From the NCBI GenBank assembly GCA_050733695.1, contig JBOHTO010000038.1, positions 1 to 30,572 of the forward strand: a DNA stretch of 30,572 bases. Reading direction: 5' to 3'. The notes under the pieces were generated by a model. It was not told where the DNA came from. It ran no database searches and saw only the letters and a list, made by a program, of their open reading frames with translations. The number at the start of each line of letters is the position of its first letter. Within the stretch, counting starts at the first letter, position 1. Position numbers and translations under genes: made by a program. Source of the DNA: JBOHTO01 sp050733695. GTDB lineage: Bacteria; Gemmatimonadota; Gemmatimonadetes; Gemmatimonadales; Gemmatimonadaceae. Positions 21,340 to 28,932 of this stretch are shown piece by piece.

Positions 21340-21931
21340 TCACGAGCGGGTGGCGCGTATCAACGCCATTCTCGAAGAGATAGATCGCGCTCTGCGTCTC
21401 GCGCTGATCCAGCCGCTGCTCCCCGAAGCCCGTGTTGAGCGGGATGATCTCGACAGGCCGGTAGTCACGGGCGGCACTCGTGATCCGGAACTCCATTGGG
21501 CTGAAGCGCGCGTTGGGCTCGAGCCCTATGTAGGTGACGTACCAGAGAGATGGATCACGCAGCGCACGCCGGGCTGCGAGCTCCGCGATGCGGTCGCGTC
21601 GACTCTCCAGCAGGTCGCGCAGGGCGCGATAGGAATCGGGCGACAGCAGACGGATCAGCGACTCCTCCAGCGGGATCGCCTTCACGATCACTCCCTGGAG
21701 CGGGATCGTGACTGCAATGTCGTCCTGGCGAAGCGTGCCGTAGCCGGGAGGCACGAGGTCGCGTCCGATGCTGTCGCGCGCTGTAGCGACCTGCGCCGAC
21801 GCTGCACCGGGCGGACCCGGAGCGCGGGCCGGCGGCGGCGCCGGTTCCCGTCCGCCGCCACTGCCGGTGCACGCCAGTGCAAACCCCGGCATGCCGAACG
21901 CGATGCCGAATGCGACGCCGAGCCCGTGCAT
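21227..21931 (-). CDS. Hypothetical lipoprotein
   Basis: A 234-residue protein whose N-terminus (FGMPGFALAC, Cys21) resembles a lipobox, though the n-region lacks Lys/Arg. A Pro/Ala linker follows, then a soluble domain with VPPGYGTLRQDDIAVTIPLQ, WYVTYIGLEPNARFSPMEF and FENGVDTRHPLVITVQT. I do not recognise the family; the EFRITS...PLNTGFG section looks like a beta-rich periplasmic domain. ATG 21931 overlaps the engB stop (TGATG); GTG 21946 is an alternative. Its 3' end overlaps apbE by 113 bp on the opposite strand. Confidence 0.72.
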   Translation of the reverse strand: MHGLGVAFGIAFGMPGFALACTGSGGGREPAPPPARAPGPPGAASAQVATARDSIGRDLVPPGYGTLRQDDIAVTIPLQGVIVKAIPLEESLIRLLSPDSYRALRDLLESRRDRIAELAARRALRDPSLWYVTYIGLEPNARFSPMEFRITSAARDYRPVEIIPLNTGFGEQRLDQRETQSAIYLFENGVDTRHPLVITVQTEQSAAWGDKLRRIERERASVRSRAAQSATPPA

Positions 21932-22566
21932 CAGCGCGCTCGCCACGGCGGCGCTGCGAGGAGCGACATGATGGCTCCGGCCAGGTCGTCGCGCCCCTCG
22001 CTGGTCACGGCGCTGAAGGGGATGACCTGATCGTCATCCAGCCCCGCACTTGCTGCGATCCTGTTCGCGCGCTCGCGCGCGGCCGCTGGCGTGAGCTTGT
22101 CGATCTTGGTGACGGCGACGATCGTGGGCGCGCCGAGCTCCGCCAGATAGTCCAGCATGCGGCGGTCGTCCTCGCCGGGGTCGCGTCTCACGTCCAGCAG
22201 TTGCACGACGCCGCGGAGTTGCGGGCTCCGCTCCAGGTATCCCTCGATCAGCGGTCGCCAGGTGTCGCGCCGCTCCTTCGATACGCGCGCATAGCCGTAA
22301 CCCGGCAGATCGACGAATACGAACCTGCCGTTCACGCCAAAGAAATTGATCTCGCGCGTGCGGCCCGGCGTTCGACTCACCCGGGCGAAGTTGCGCCGTG
22401 TCACGAGCCGGTTGAGCAGCGAGGATTTTCCCACGTTGGAACGGCCGGCGAAAGCGATCTCGGGGAGCACGGGTTCCGGGCGCCAGCCGCTTGCGCTCGC
22501 CATCCCTCCCAGGAACTCGATCTCGCGCACGACCAGCCTGTCTTCCACTGTGCCCATCGCCTGCAT
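21931..22566 (-). CDS. engB: Ribosome biogenesis GTPase EngB/YsxC
   Basis: A 211-residue TrmE-Era-EngA-EngB-type GTPase needed for large-subunit assembly. G1 is GRSNVGKSS (41-49), the G2 region is RTPGRTREINFF, G3 is DLPGYGYARV and G4 is TKIDKL. The length is normal. ATG 22566 overlaps the lon stop as TGATG, a common neighbourhood in which engB follows lon. Confidence 0.95.
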   Translation of the reverse strand: MQAMGTVEDRLVVREIEFLGGMASASGWRPEPVLPEIAFAGRSNVGKSSLLNRLVTRRNFARVSRTPGRTREINFFGVNGRFVFVDLPGYGYARVSKERRDTWRPLIEGYLERSPQLRGVVQLLDVRRDPGEDDRRMLDYLAELGAPTIVAVTKIDKLTPAAARERANRIAASAGLDDDQVIPFSAVTSEGRDDLAGAIMSLLAAPPWRAR

Positions 22567-25064
22567 CAGTGCGCGACCACGCGGGCAGACTCCTCCGGTC
22601 GCGCGTCGGAGCGCGGCTCCTCGGCCGGAACGGCCCCGCGGCGCAGCGCGAGTGCGAGCACGTCATCCATCGTGCGCACGGGGTGGAAGCGTACCGCCGC
22701 ACGCACTTCTTCCGGGAGATCGTCCAGATCGCGCTCGTTCTCGTGCGGTATGAGCACATCCGGGATGGCGTTCCGGTGTGCCGCGACCGCCTTCTCCTTG
22801 AGCCCTCCAATGGGCAGCACACGCCCGCGCAGCGTGATCTCGCCCGTCATGGCGAGATCGCCGCGCACCGGCGCTCCGGTGAGCGCGCTCACGATCGCCG
22901 TGGCGATGGCAATACCGGCGGAGGGTCCGTCCTTGGGTGTCGCGCCCGCGGGAATGTGTACGTGGATGTCGCGATTCATGTGGAAGTCGCGCTCGAGCCG
23001 CAGCGCGTCGGCGCGCGCGCGCGCGTAGCTGAGCGCGGCCGTGGCCGATTCCTTCATGATGTCGCCCAGCGTCCCCGTGAGCTGCAGCTTGCCACGCCCC
23101 GGAACGGCGCTCACTTCGATCTCCAGCAGCTCGCCTCCGGCAGCGGTGTATGCGAGCCCGGTCGCGACGCCAACCTTGTCGTCGAGCGACGTATCCGAGG
23201 GATCGTGGGGCGGCGTGCCGAGCAGCGCACGAAGATCTGCGGAGTGGACAACGAGCTCCGCTGCATCACCGCTCTCGGACCGCCGGCGCGCGAGCTTCCG
23301 CGCCACACGCGCGAGGCGGCGCTCCAGCTCGCGGACGCCCGCCTCGCGCGTGTATCCGCGCAGGATCGCTCCCACCACATCGGCGTCCCAACCGACGCTC
23401 GCGGGATCGAGGCCGTTGAGTTCGAGTTGCCGCGGGATGAGAAACTGTCGCGCGATCGCGAATTTCTCCTGGTCCAGGTAGCCCGGCAGCCGGATGATCT
23501 CCATGCGATCGCGCAGCGGCTCCGGGATGTTCGCAAGGGAGTTTGCCGTGGTGATGAACAGCACCTGCGAAAGATCGTAGTCGATCTCCAGGTAGTGATC
23601 GTTGAAGGCACGGTTCTGTTCGGGGTCCAGCACCTCCAGCAGCGCGGCCGACGGATCGCCGCGGTAGTCCTGCCCCAGCTTGTCCACCTCGTCGAGAAGG
23701 ATCACCGGGTTCACGACTTCGGCGCGCCGCATCGCCTGCAGCACCCGGCCCGGCATCGACCCTATGTAGGTGCGTCTATGGCCCCGAATCTCGGCCTCGT
23801 CGCGGACGCCGCCGAGCGACATGCGCACGAAGCGACGGCCGAGCGCTCTCGCCACCGAGCGACCGAGCGACGTCTTGCCCACGCCGGGCGGGCCCACGAG
23901 GCAGATGATCGGACCCTCCATGCGCTTCACGAGTCCGAGTACGGCGATGTAGTCGAGTATCCGCTCCTTCACCTCGTCCAGGCCGTGATGATCTGCGTCC
24001 AGGATCTCGCGCGCGGCGGCGACGTCGGTGCGATCGGTCGTGCGTGCGGACCACGGGAGCGCGAGGATCCAGTCGACAAAGCCGCGCGCAACGCCCGACT
24101 CGGGTGACATCGGGGACAACCGCCGCAGGCGTCTGCTCTCGCGCAGGGCACGCGTGCGGATCTCGCCGGGGAGGCCCGCCGCCTCGATGCGCGCTTCGAG
24201 ATCGGCGTCTTCATCCGGGTCGTCCTCGCCCAGCTCGCGGTGGATCGCCTTCAACTGCTCCTGCAGGTAGAACTCGCGCTGGTTCTGGAAGAGCGAACCC
24301 TTGACGTCGTTCTCGATCTTGCGCTCCAGCCCCAGGAGCTCGATCTCTGCCGACAGTTCGTCGACCAGGCGCGCCAGCAGGCTCTCCAGCGATGCGGAGG
24401 CGAGCATCGAGAGACGGCTGTCGAGGCGCGTCACGAGGTGGGCGGCTATCGCGAACGCCTGCCGCTCCTCGGACTCCATCCCCTGTACCAGCGTCAGCAC
24501 CTCCGGCGGAATGCGACGGTGCAGACCGACGTACTCCTCGAAGAGAGTGAGCGCGCGGCGCGCGAGTGCACGTTCGTCGGCCCCCTGATCCATGCGCGCG
24601 AAGGGGAGTAGCCTGATGCTGGCCCGCAGATGCGTGGCAGTCGCGGAATACCGCGTTACGCGCGCGCGGGCGAGCCCCTCGACGAGGGCACGTGTGGTTC
24701 CGTTGGGGAGTCGAGCGATCTGCAGGACGCGGGCGACGACACCGATCCGGTGCAGGTCGCCGGCAACCGGATCCTGCACCTCGCCCTTCCGCTGCGGTAC
24801 GAGAAGTATCTGCCTGTCCGGCAGCATCTCCGTCGCCTCGAGGGCAGCCAGCGAAGCGGGACGACCGACGAGGAGCGGGATGATGATGTGGGGGAATACT
24901 ACGACATCGCGGAGCGGGAGGACGGCGAGCCGCTGTCCGGGGTCGGCGCTTGGGGGCGCCCCGCCCTCTTCGCCTTCGGGGCGGGCTGACGGTTCAGCGC
25001 TCGAGGTCGACGCCGGATCGGTATCGGGTAGAGGGAGTTCGTGAGCCGACTGCCGCGAGGTCAC
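22566..25064 (-). CDS. lon: ATP-dependent protease Lon
   Basis: An 832-residue LonA protease that degrades misfolded and regulatory proteins in the cytoplasm. After a Ser/Pro/Glu-rich leader (1-43) comes the substrate-binding LAN domain starting LAVLPLRDVVVFPH. The AAA+ module has GPPGVGKTS (Walker A) and ILLDEVDK (Walker B). The peptidase domain has the catalytic Ser715 in PKDGPSAG and Lys758 in GGLKEK. The GTG start overlaps the clpX stop (GTGA). If start choice is wrong, the non-conserved leader would be shorter, but no better start stands out. Confidence 0.96.
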   Translation of the reverse strand: MTSRQSAHELPLPDTDPASTSSAEPSARPEGEEGGAPPSADPGQRLAVLPLRDVVVFPHIIIPLLVGRPASLAALEATEMLPDRQILLVPQRKGEVQDPVAGDLHRIGVVARVLQIARLPNGTTRALVEGLARARVTRYSATATHLRASIRLLPFARMDQGADERALARRALTLFEEYVGLHRRIPPEVLTLVQGMESEERQAFAIAAHLVTRLDSRLSMLASASLESLLARLVDELSAEIELLGLERKIENDVKGSLFQNQREFYLQEQLKAIHRELGEDDPDEDADLEARIEAAGLPGEIRTRALRESRRLRRLSPMSPESGVARGFVDWILALPWSARTTDRTDVAAAREILDADHHGLDEVKERILDYIAVLGLVKRMEGPIICLVGPPGVGKTSLGRSVARALGRRFVRMSLGGVRDEAEIRGHRRTYIGSMPGRVLQAMRRAEVVNPVILLDEVDKLGQDYRGDPSAALLEVLDPEQNRAFNDHYLEIDYDLSQVLFITTANSLANIPEPLRDRMEIIRLPGYLDQEKFAIARQFLIPRQLELNGLDPASVGWDADVVGAILRGYTREAGVRELERRLARVARKLARRRSESGDAAELVVHSADLRALLGTPPHDPSDTSLDDKVGVATGLAYTAAGGELLEIEVSAVPGRGKLQLTGTLGDIMKESATAALSYARARADALRLERDFHMNRDIHVHIPAGATPKDGPSAGIAIATAIVSALTGAPVRGDLAMTGEITLRGRVLPIGGLKEKAVAAHRNAIPDVLIPHENERDLDDLPEEVRAAVRFHPVRTMDDVLALALRRGAVPAEEPRSDARPEESARVVAH

Positions 25065-26311
25065 GCCTCCTTCTTCTGGCGCTTGGGTGCGATCTCGAGC
25101 AGTGGTGGCGTTCCGTTCAGGACCGATGCCTCGACAAGCTTGACCTCGACGACGTCGTCACGGGCGGGCAGCTCGAACATTATGTCGGTGAGCAGCGATT
25201 CGACGATCGCGCGCAGGCCGCGCGCGCCAGTGCCCCGTTTGATCGCCTTCTGCGCGACGGCCCGGAGTGCACCCTCCTCGAAGGTGAGCTTGACTTCCTC
25301 CAGCTCGAACAGCCTGGTGTACTGCTTGGTGAGCGCGTTCTTCGGTTCCTTGAGGATGCGTACCAGCGAATCCTCGTCCAGCGCCTCGAGAGCGACGGAC
25401 ACCGGCAGGCGACCAACGAGCTCGGGTATGAGGCCATAGCGCAGCAGGTCATCCGGCTCGACCTCGGCGAAGGGATTCAGCGCGATGTCGCTCATGCCGC
25501 CGTTCGTTACTTCCGGCTTTCTGAAGCCGATCTGACGTTTGCCCGTGCGCGCCTGGATGATCTTTTCCAGCCCGTCGAAGGCACCCCCGCATATGAAGAG
25601 AATGTCCTTAGTGTTGATCTGGATGTACTCCTGCTGCGGGTGCTTCCGCCCCCCCTGCGGCGGAACCGAGGCGACCGTACCCTCGAGGATCTTGAGCAGC
25701 GCCTGTTGCACCCCTTCTCCGGAGACGTCGCGCGTGATGCTCGGGTTCTCCGACTTGCGGGCGATCTTGTCGATCTCATCGATGTACACGATCCCGCGCT
25801 CGCACTCCGCCACGTTGAAGTCTCCGGCCTGGAGCAGCCGGACGAGGATGTTCTCGACATCCTCGCCGACGTAGCCTGCTTCCGTCAGTGTCGTGGCGTC
25901 GGCGATGGTGAAGGGGACATCCAGTATTCTGGCGAGCGTTTGGGCGAGGAGAGTCTTGCCAACGCCGGTGGGCCCGATGAGGAGGATGTTGGACTTGTCA
26001 AGCTCGACATCGTCGTCGCGGATGGAGGATGAATTGATCCGCTTGTAGTGATTATAGACGGCGACTGCCAGCGTCTTCTTGGCCCGCTCCTGCCCGATCA
26101 CGTACTGGTCGAGGACGTCCTTGATCTCGGTGGGCGTCGGGACCTGGGTAATCGCATCCGCTACCTCACGCTCCTCGTCCTCCGCCAGGATCTCATTGCA
26201 GAGCGCTATGCACTCGTTGCAGATGTAGACCGAGGGGCCCGAGATGAACTTGCGGACGGAGTCCTTCGATTTTCCGCAGAAGGAGCAGCGAAGGTGTTTA
26301 TCTGGAGCCAT
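25061..26311 (-). CDS. clpX: Clp protease ATP-binding subunit ClpX
   Basis: A 416-residue AAA+ unfoldase that feeds ClpP. The N-terminal zinc-binding domain has Cys9, Cys12, Cys31 and Cys34. Walker A is GPTGVGKT (113-120), Walker B is IVYIDEIDKI, and the QIGFRKP loop carries the IGF tripeptide that docks on ClpP. The pore-loop region EAGYVGEDVE is intact. It lies 202 nt from clpP, with its own candidate promoter in between, and overlaps lon by 4 nt. Confidence 0.97.
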   Translation of the reverse strand: MAPDKHLRCSFCGKSKDSVRKFISGPSVYICNECIALCNEILAEDEEREVADAITQVPTPTEIKDVLDQYVIGQERAKKTLAVAVYNHYKRINSSSIRDDDVELDKSNILLIGPTGVGKTLLAQTLARILDVPFTIADATTLTEAGYVGEDVENILVRLLQAGDFNVAECERGIVYIDEIDKIARKSENPSITRDVSGEGVQQALLKILEGTVASVPPQGGRKHPQQEYIQINTKDILFICGGAFDGLEKIIQARTGKRQIGFRKPEVTNGGMSDIALNPFAEVEPDDLLRYGLIPELVGRLPVSVALEALDEDSLVRILKEPKNALTKQYTRLFELEEVKLTFEEGALRAVAQKAIKRGTGARGLRAIVESLLTDIMFELPARDDVVEVKLVEASVLNGTPPLLEIAPKRQKKEA

Positions 26312-26394
26312 GGGTCCACGCGGGTGCGGGGGTGGGCGGGTGACGCGGGAAACTCCGATCCTGGCACGTCGGGAGCATGGAGCGGGATGCGAGA

Positions 26395-26423
26395 GAACTA
26401 ATGGTCGTCCATCGAGGGGTCAA
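26395..26423 (-). promoter_or_regulatory. Candidate clpX promoter
   Basis: On the minus strand TTGACC (26423-26418) is separated by 17 nt from a weak TAGTTC (26400-26395). The -35 is good and the -10 poor, so the call is tentative. It would give a leader of about 75 nt. Confidence 0.3.
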
Positions 26424-26432
26424 GAATCCGTT

Positions 26433-26448
26433 CGTGAATATTTTCACA
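26433..26448. promoter_or_regulatory. CRP/FNR-like palindrome upstream of clpX
   Basis: CGTGA-ATATTT-TCACA matches the CRP consensus TGTGA-N6-TCACA at 9 of 10 half-site positions. It lies just upstream of the candidate clpX -35 in an unusually AT-rich patch. A class III adenylate cyclase is encoded elsewhere in the window. No CRP-family gene is in view. Confidence 0.35.
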
Positions 26449-26467
26449 ATCTGCTGGCAGGCAGTCC

Positions 26468-26523
26468 GGGACACGTGTGACACTCACGCCGTGGGCGCGG
26501 GACGCATGTGACCTCACGCCGTG
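26468..26523. repeat. Imperfect direct duplication at the clpP 3' end
   Basis: A 26-nt stretch at 26468-26493 (GGGACACGTGTGACACTCAC, then GCCGTG) recurs as 25 nt at 26499-26523, which includes the clpP stop codon. The copies differ at a few positions, with one 1-nt length change. Confidence 0.6.
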
Positions 26524-27143
26524 AGCACCGGCGACGGGGACGGGTCGACGACCTCGCCCCTGTGGGCGATGACGTTGTCGACGAGGCCGTATTCCTTTGC
26601 CTCGTCGGCGGACATGAACCGGTCGCGGTCGATGTCACGCTCGATCTGCTCGACAGCCCGGCCGGTGTGGCGCGACATCAGCTCGTTCATCTTGGAGCGC
26701 AGGTAGAGTATCTCCCGCGCCTGTATCTCGATGTCGGCAGCGGTGCCCTGCGTGCCGCCCGAGGGCTGGTGGATCATTATCCGCGAATGGGGCAGCGCGG
26801 AGCGCTTGCCCTTGCGCCCCGCAGCCAGCAGGAACGCCCCCATGCTCGCCGCGAGTCCCATGCAGATCGTGTTCACAGGTGCGCCGAGGAACTGCATGGT
26901 GTCGTAGATGGCCATACCCGCAGAGACACTGCCGCCGGGGCAGTTGATGTACAGATGGATGTCGCGGTCGGGGTTGTCTGCCTGCAGAAACAGGAGCTGC
27001 GCTATGACGATGTTGGAGACGTCATCGTTGATAGGAGTGCCCAGGAAGATGATCCTGTCCATGAGCAGCCGCGAGAAGATGTCGTACGTGCGCTCGCCGC
27101 GGCTGGACCGTTCAATGACGTAGGGCGGGTAAATGGTCGGCAT
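26514..27143 (-). CDS. clpP: ATP-dependent Clp protease proteolytic subunit ClpP
   Basis: A 209-residue serine peptidase forming the tetradecameric chamber that works with ClpX. The catalytic triad is Ser100 (GLAASMGAF), His125 (RIMIHQP) and Asp174 (DIDRDRFMS). The N-terminal axial-loop region IYPPYVIERSSRGERTYDIFSRLL is typical. The ATG follows 28 nt after the tig stop, so the two are probably cotranscribed. Confidence 0.97.
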   Translation of the reverse strand: MPTIYPPYVIERSSRGERTYDIFSRLLMDRIIFLGTPINDDVSNIVIAQLLFLQADNPDRDIHLYINCPGGSVSAGMAIYDTMQFLGAPVNTICMGLAASMGAFLLAAGRKGKRSALPHSRIMIHQPSGGTQGTAADIEIQAREILYLRSKMNELMSRHTGRAVEQIERDIDRDRFMSADEAKEYGLVDNVIAHRGEVVDPSPSPVLTA

Positions 27144-27171
27144 TTGTTCCTGATCTCCTCGTTCGTTCGAT

Positions 27172-28518
27172 TCAGTCTTCCTGGTTTCGTTCGCGCAGCC
27201 AGGCGAAGACCTTCGTCTCCGTCACTTCGCGTTCGATTTCCTTCAGGCGTCCGGCCTTCTCCAGCGCTGCGTACACCTTCCCTGGCTCTGCGTTGCGCGC
27301 CGCGGCCAGCTCCTGCACGCGCTCGTCGACATCGGCTTCCGTCGCCGCCAGTCCTTCGCGTCTGGCGATCGTCTCCACGACCAGGTCCCGCCGCACCTGG
27401 CGGTCGGCCAGGTTGTTGAAGTCACCGGCAAAGCGCTCCTGCTCCTCGTCGGGCACGCCGTACGCCTTCATCAGTGCCTCGCTCAGCCGCTTCACCCAGC
27501 TCGGCGGAACGTCAAAAGGGTTGGCGCCGATTATCTCGTCCAGCAAGCGGCGTCGCACCTCCGTCTCGGCTTCCCTCGTCGCCGAAAGTTCGAGATCGCG
27601 CCGCACCGTCGCCCGCAGCGCCTCGAGGGAATCGAAGTCGCCCACGGCGCGCGCGAACCCGTCGTCGAGGTCGGCGAGTGACCTGCGCTTGACCTCCTTG
27701 AGAGTGACGCGCACCGTCTTCACCGCGCCACGCTGCGCCTCGTCGGGGTGGTCGTCCGGCCACCTGACCGGGCGCTCCACCGTCTCGCCGGGCGCCGCTT
27801 CCATGATGACCTCCTCGACGGCGGGGATCGCCTCGCCGGAGCCGAGTACGAGCCGGTATTCCCTGGGCTCGTCTGGTGAGGCGTTCTCCACCTCGACTTC
27901 ACGTTCACCTGTGGCGGCCGCGTCGGTGGCGTCGGTGGCGTCGGTGGCGTCGGTGGCACGATCGGTGGCGTCGGTGGCACCGGCACCGCTGGCGGCAGCC
28001 CCGGTGGCGAGCAGCACGGTGACCAGGTCGCCCGGGACAGGCTTCTCGTTCACCGGTGACAGGGTCGCACTCTCCTCGCGCAGCGTCTGTATCTGCTGGT
28101 CGACCGCCTCATCGGCCACGGCGGACGCAGGGCGAGTCACCTTGAAGCCGGAGGTGCGGGAGAGGTCGACCTCGGGCCGAACTTCGAGGTGCAGTTCGAA
28201 GGTGAGTGGCGTGCCATCGTCGAAGCGCACGCCGTGCACGTGGGGTTGTGCCGCGGGCTCTATTTTCTCGCGATCAAGCACCTCGCGCGCCGCCTCGGAG
28301 ACGAGTGACTCGAGGGCGGCCTGACGGATCGCGTCGTGGAAGCGCTTGCGGACCATGGCCGGCGGCGCCTTCCCCTTGCGGAAGCCGGGGAGCCGAACGG
28401 TGGACGCGTAGCGGCTCGCCTCGCGGTCCTCCGCCTTGCGGACCGATTCGGCGGGGACCGAGACTTCAAGCAGGCGCTCGGCGCCTTCGCGCTTTTTTGT
28501 GGTGACCTGGAGTTCCAT
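27172..28518 (-). CDS. tig: Trigger factor with a low-complexity insertion in the PPIase domain
   Basis: A 448-residue ribosome-associated chaperone. The N-terminal ribosome-binding domain has GFRKGK (45-50). The FKBP-like PPIase region (around 150-270) is interrupted by a Thr-Asp-Ala tandem run coded by 9-nt repeats, after which YRLVLGSGEAIPAVEEVI and the VRVTLKEVKRR strand continue. The C-terminal helical chaperone arms follow (LRERNQED end). The PPIase active site is probably degenerate, which other trigger factors tolerate. ATG 28518 gives the expected MELQVTTKK start. Confidence 0.94.
   Translation of the reverse strand: MELQVTTKKREGAERLLEVSVPAESVRKAEDREASRYASTVRLPGFRKGKAPPAMVRKRFHDAIRQAALESLVSEAAREVLDREKIEPAAQPHVHGVRFDDGTPLTFELHLEVRPEVDLSRTSGFKVTRPASAVADEAVDQQIQTLREESATLSPVNEKPVPGDLVTVLLATGAAASGAGATDATDRATDATDATDATDAAATGEREVEVENASPDEPREYRLVLGSGEAIPAVEEVIMEAAPGETVERPVRWPDDHPDEAQRGAVKTVRVTLKEVKRRSLADLDDGFARAVGDFDSLEALRATVRRDLELSATREAETEVRRRLLDEIIGANPFDVPPSWVKRLSEALMKAYGVPDEEQERFAGDFNNLADRQVRRDLVVETIARREGLAATEADVDERVQELAAARNAEPGKVYAALEKAGRLKEIEREVTETKVFAWLRERNQED
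27922..27978. repeat. 9-bp coding minisatellite (GTCGGTGGC) in tig
   Basis: Four perfect GTCGGTGGC units (27922-27957), then ACG, then two more units (27961-27978, the first with an A in place of G). On the coding strand they read Ala-Thr-Asp. The length is a multiple of three, so expansion keeps the frame. Confidence 0.9.
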
Positions 28519-28620
28519 GCGATCTGGTTTGGCTTTCCTGATCGGATCGCGAACCAGCCGTCGCCGCAAGCTCGGAAGGCACGTGACCTCGTGCAACGGA
28601 AGCTAACGAGCGGGCTGGGC

Positions 28621-28666
28621 AACTCAAAGCACCGGGCAATCACAGCTCAAAGCACGAGGCAATCAC
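28621..28666. repeat. Tandem 23-bp duplication between tRNA-Leu and tig
   Basis: Two adjacent 23-nt copies, AACTCAAAGCACCGGGCAAT+CAC and AGCTCAAAGCACGAGGCAAT+CAC, match at 20 of 23 positions. They lie upstream of tig on its transcribed side and just downstream of the tRNA, and could be a protein-binding tandem or a duplicated leader. Confidence 0.6.
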
Positions 28667-28701
28667 GCCCCGGCGGGATTTCGCGAAAGGTTGAGGTATG
28701 A

Positions 28702-28783
28702 TGCGAAAGCCGGGACTCGAACCCGGACGGGTTGCCCCACAGGATCCTAACTCCTGCGCGTCGACCAGTTCCGCCACTCTCGC
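28702..28783 (-). tRNA. tRNA-Leu(UAG)
   Basis: An 82-nt class II tRNA. The acceptor stem is GCGAGAG/CTTTCGC with discriminator A. The anticodon stem CAGGA/TCCTG closes the loop GTTAGGA, with anticodon TAG at 28749-28747 (reads CUA and related Leu codons). A long variable arm TGGGGCAACCCGT and the T-arm CCGGG-TTCGAGT-CCCGG follow. The D-arm contains GGCGGAACTGGTCGACGC. CCA is not encoded. G32 opposite A38 is slightly unusual. Confidence 0.95.
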
Positions 28784-28788
28784 GTGAT

Positions 28789-28932
28789 CAGCCGCCCAGC
28801 CGCCCAGCCGTCCAGCCGCCCAGCCGTCCAGCCGTCCAGCCGCCCAGCCGTCCAGCCGCCCAGTCGCCCAGTCGTCCAGCCGCCCAGTCGCCCAGTCGCC
28901 GAGCTGCTCAGCCGCTCAGTCGCTCAGTCGCC
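28789..28932. repeat. 18-unit octamer satellite CAGCCGCC/CAGYCGYC
   Basis: One hundred and forty-four nt of head-to-tail 8-mers, mostly CAGCCGCC, CAGCCGTC and CAGTCGCC, with decay at the right end (GAGCTGCT, CAGCCGCT). It fills the space between tRNA-Leu and degP and covers the last residues and stop codon of degP. There are no spacers, so it is not CRISPR. Confidence 0.95.

Noticed and set aside
22491..24107. Long plus-strand open frame antisense to lon (538 codons)
   Set aside because: High GC keeps antisense frames open; the product is Arg/His-rich with no domain, whereas the minus strand encodes a complete Lon.
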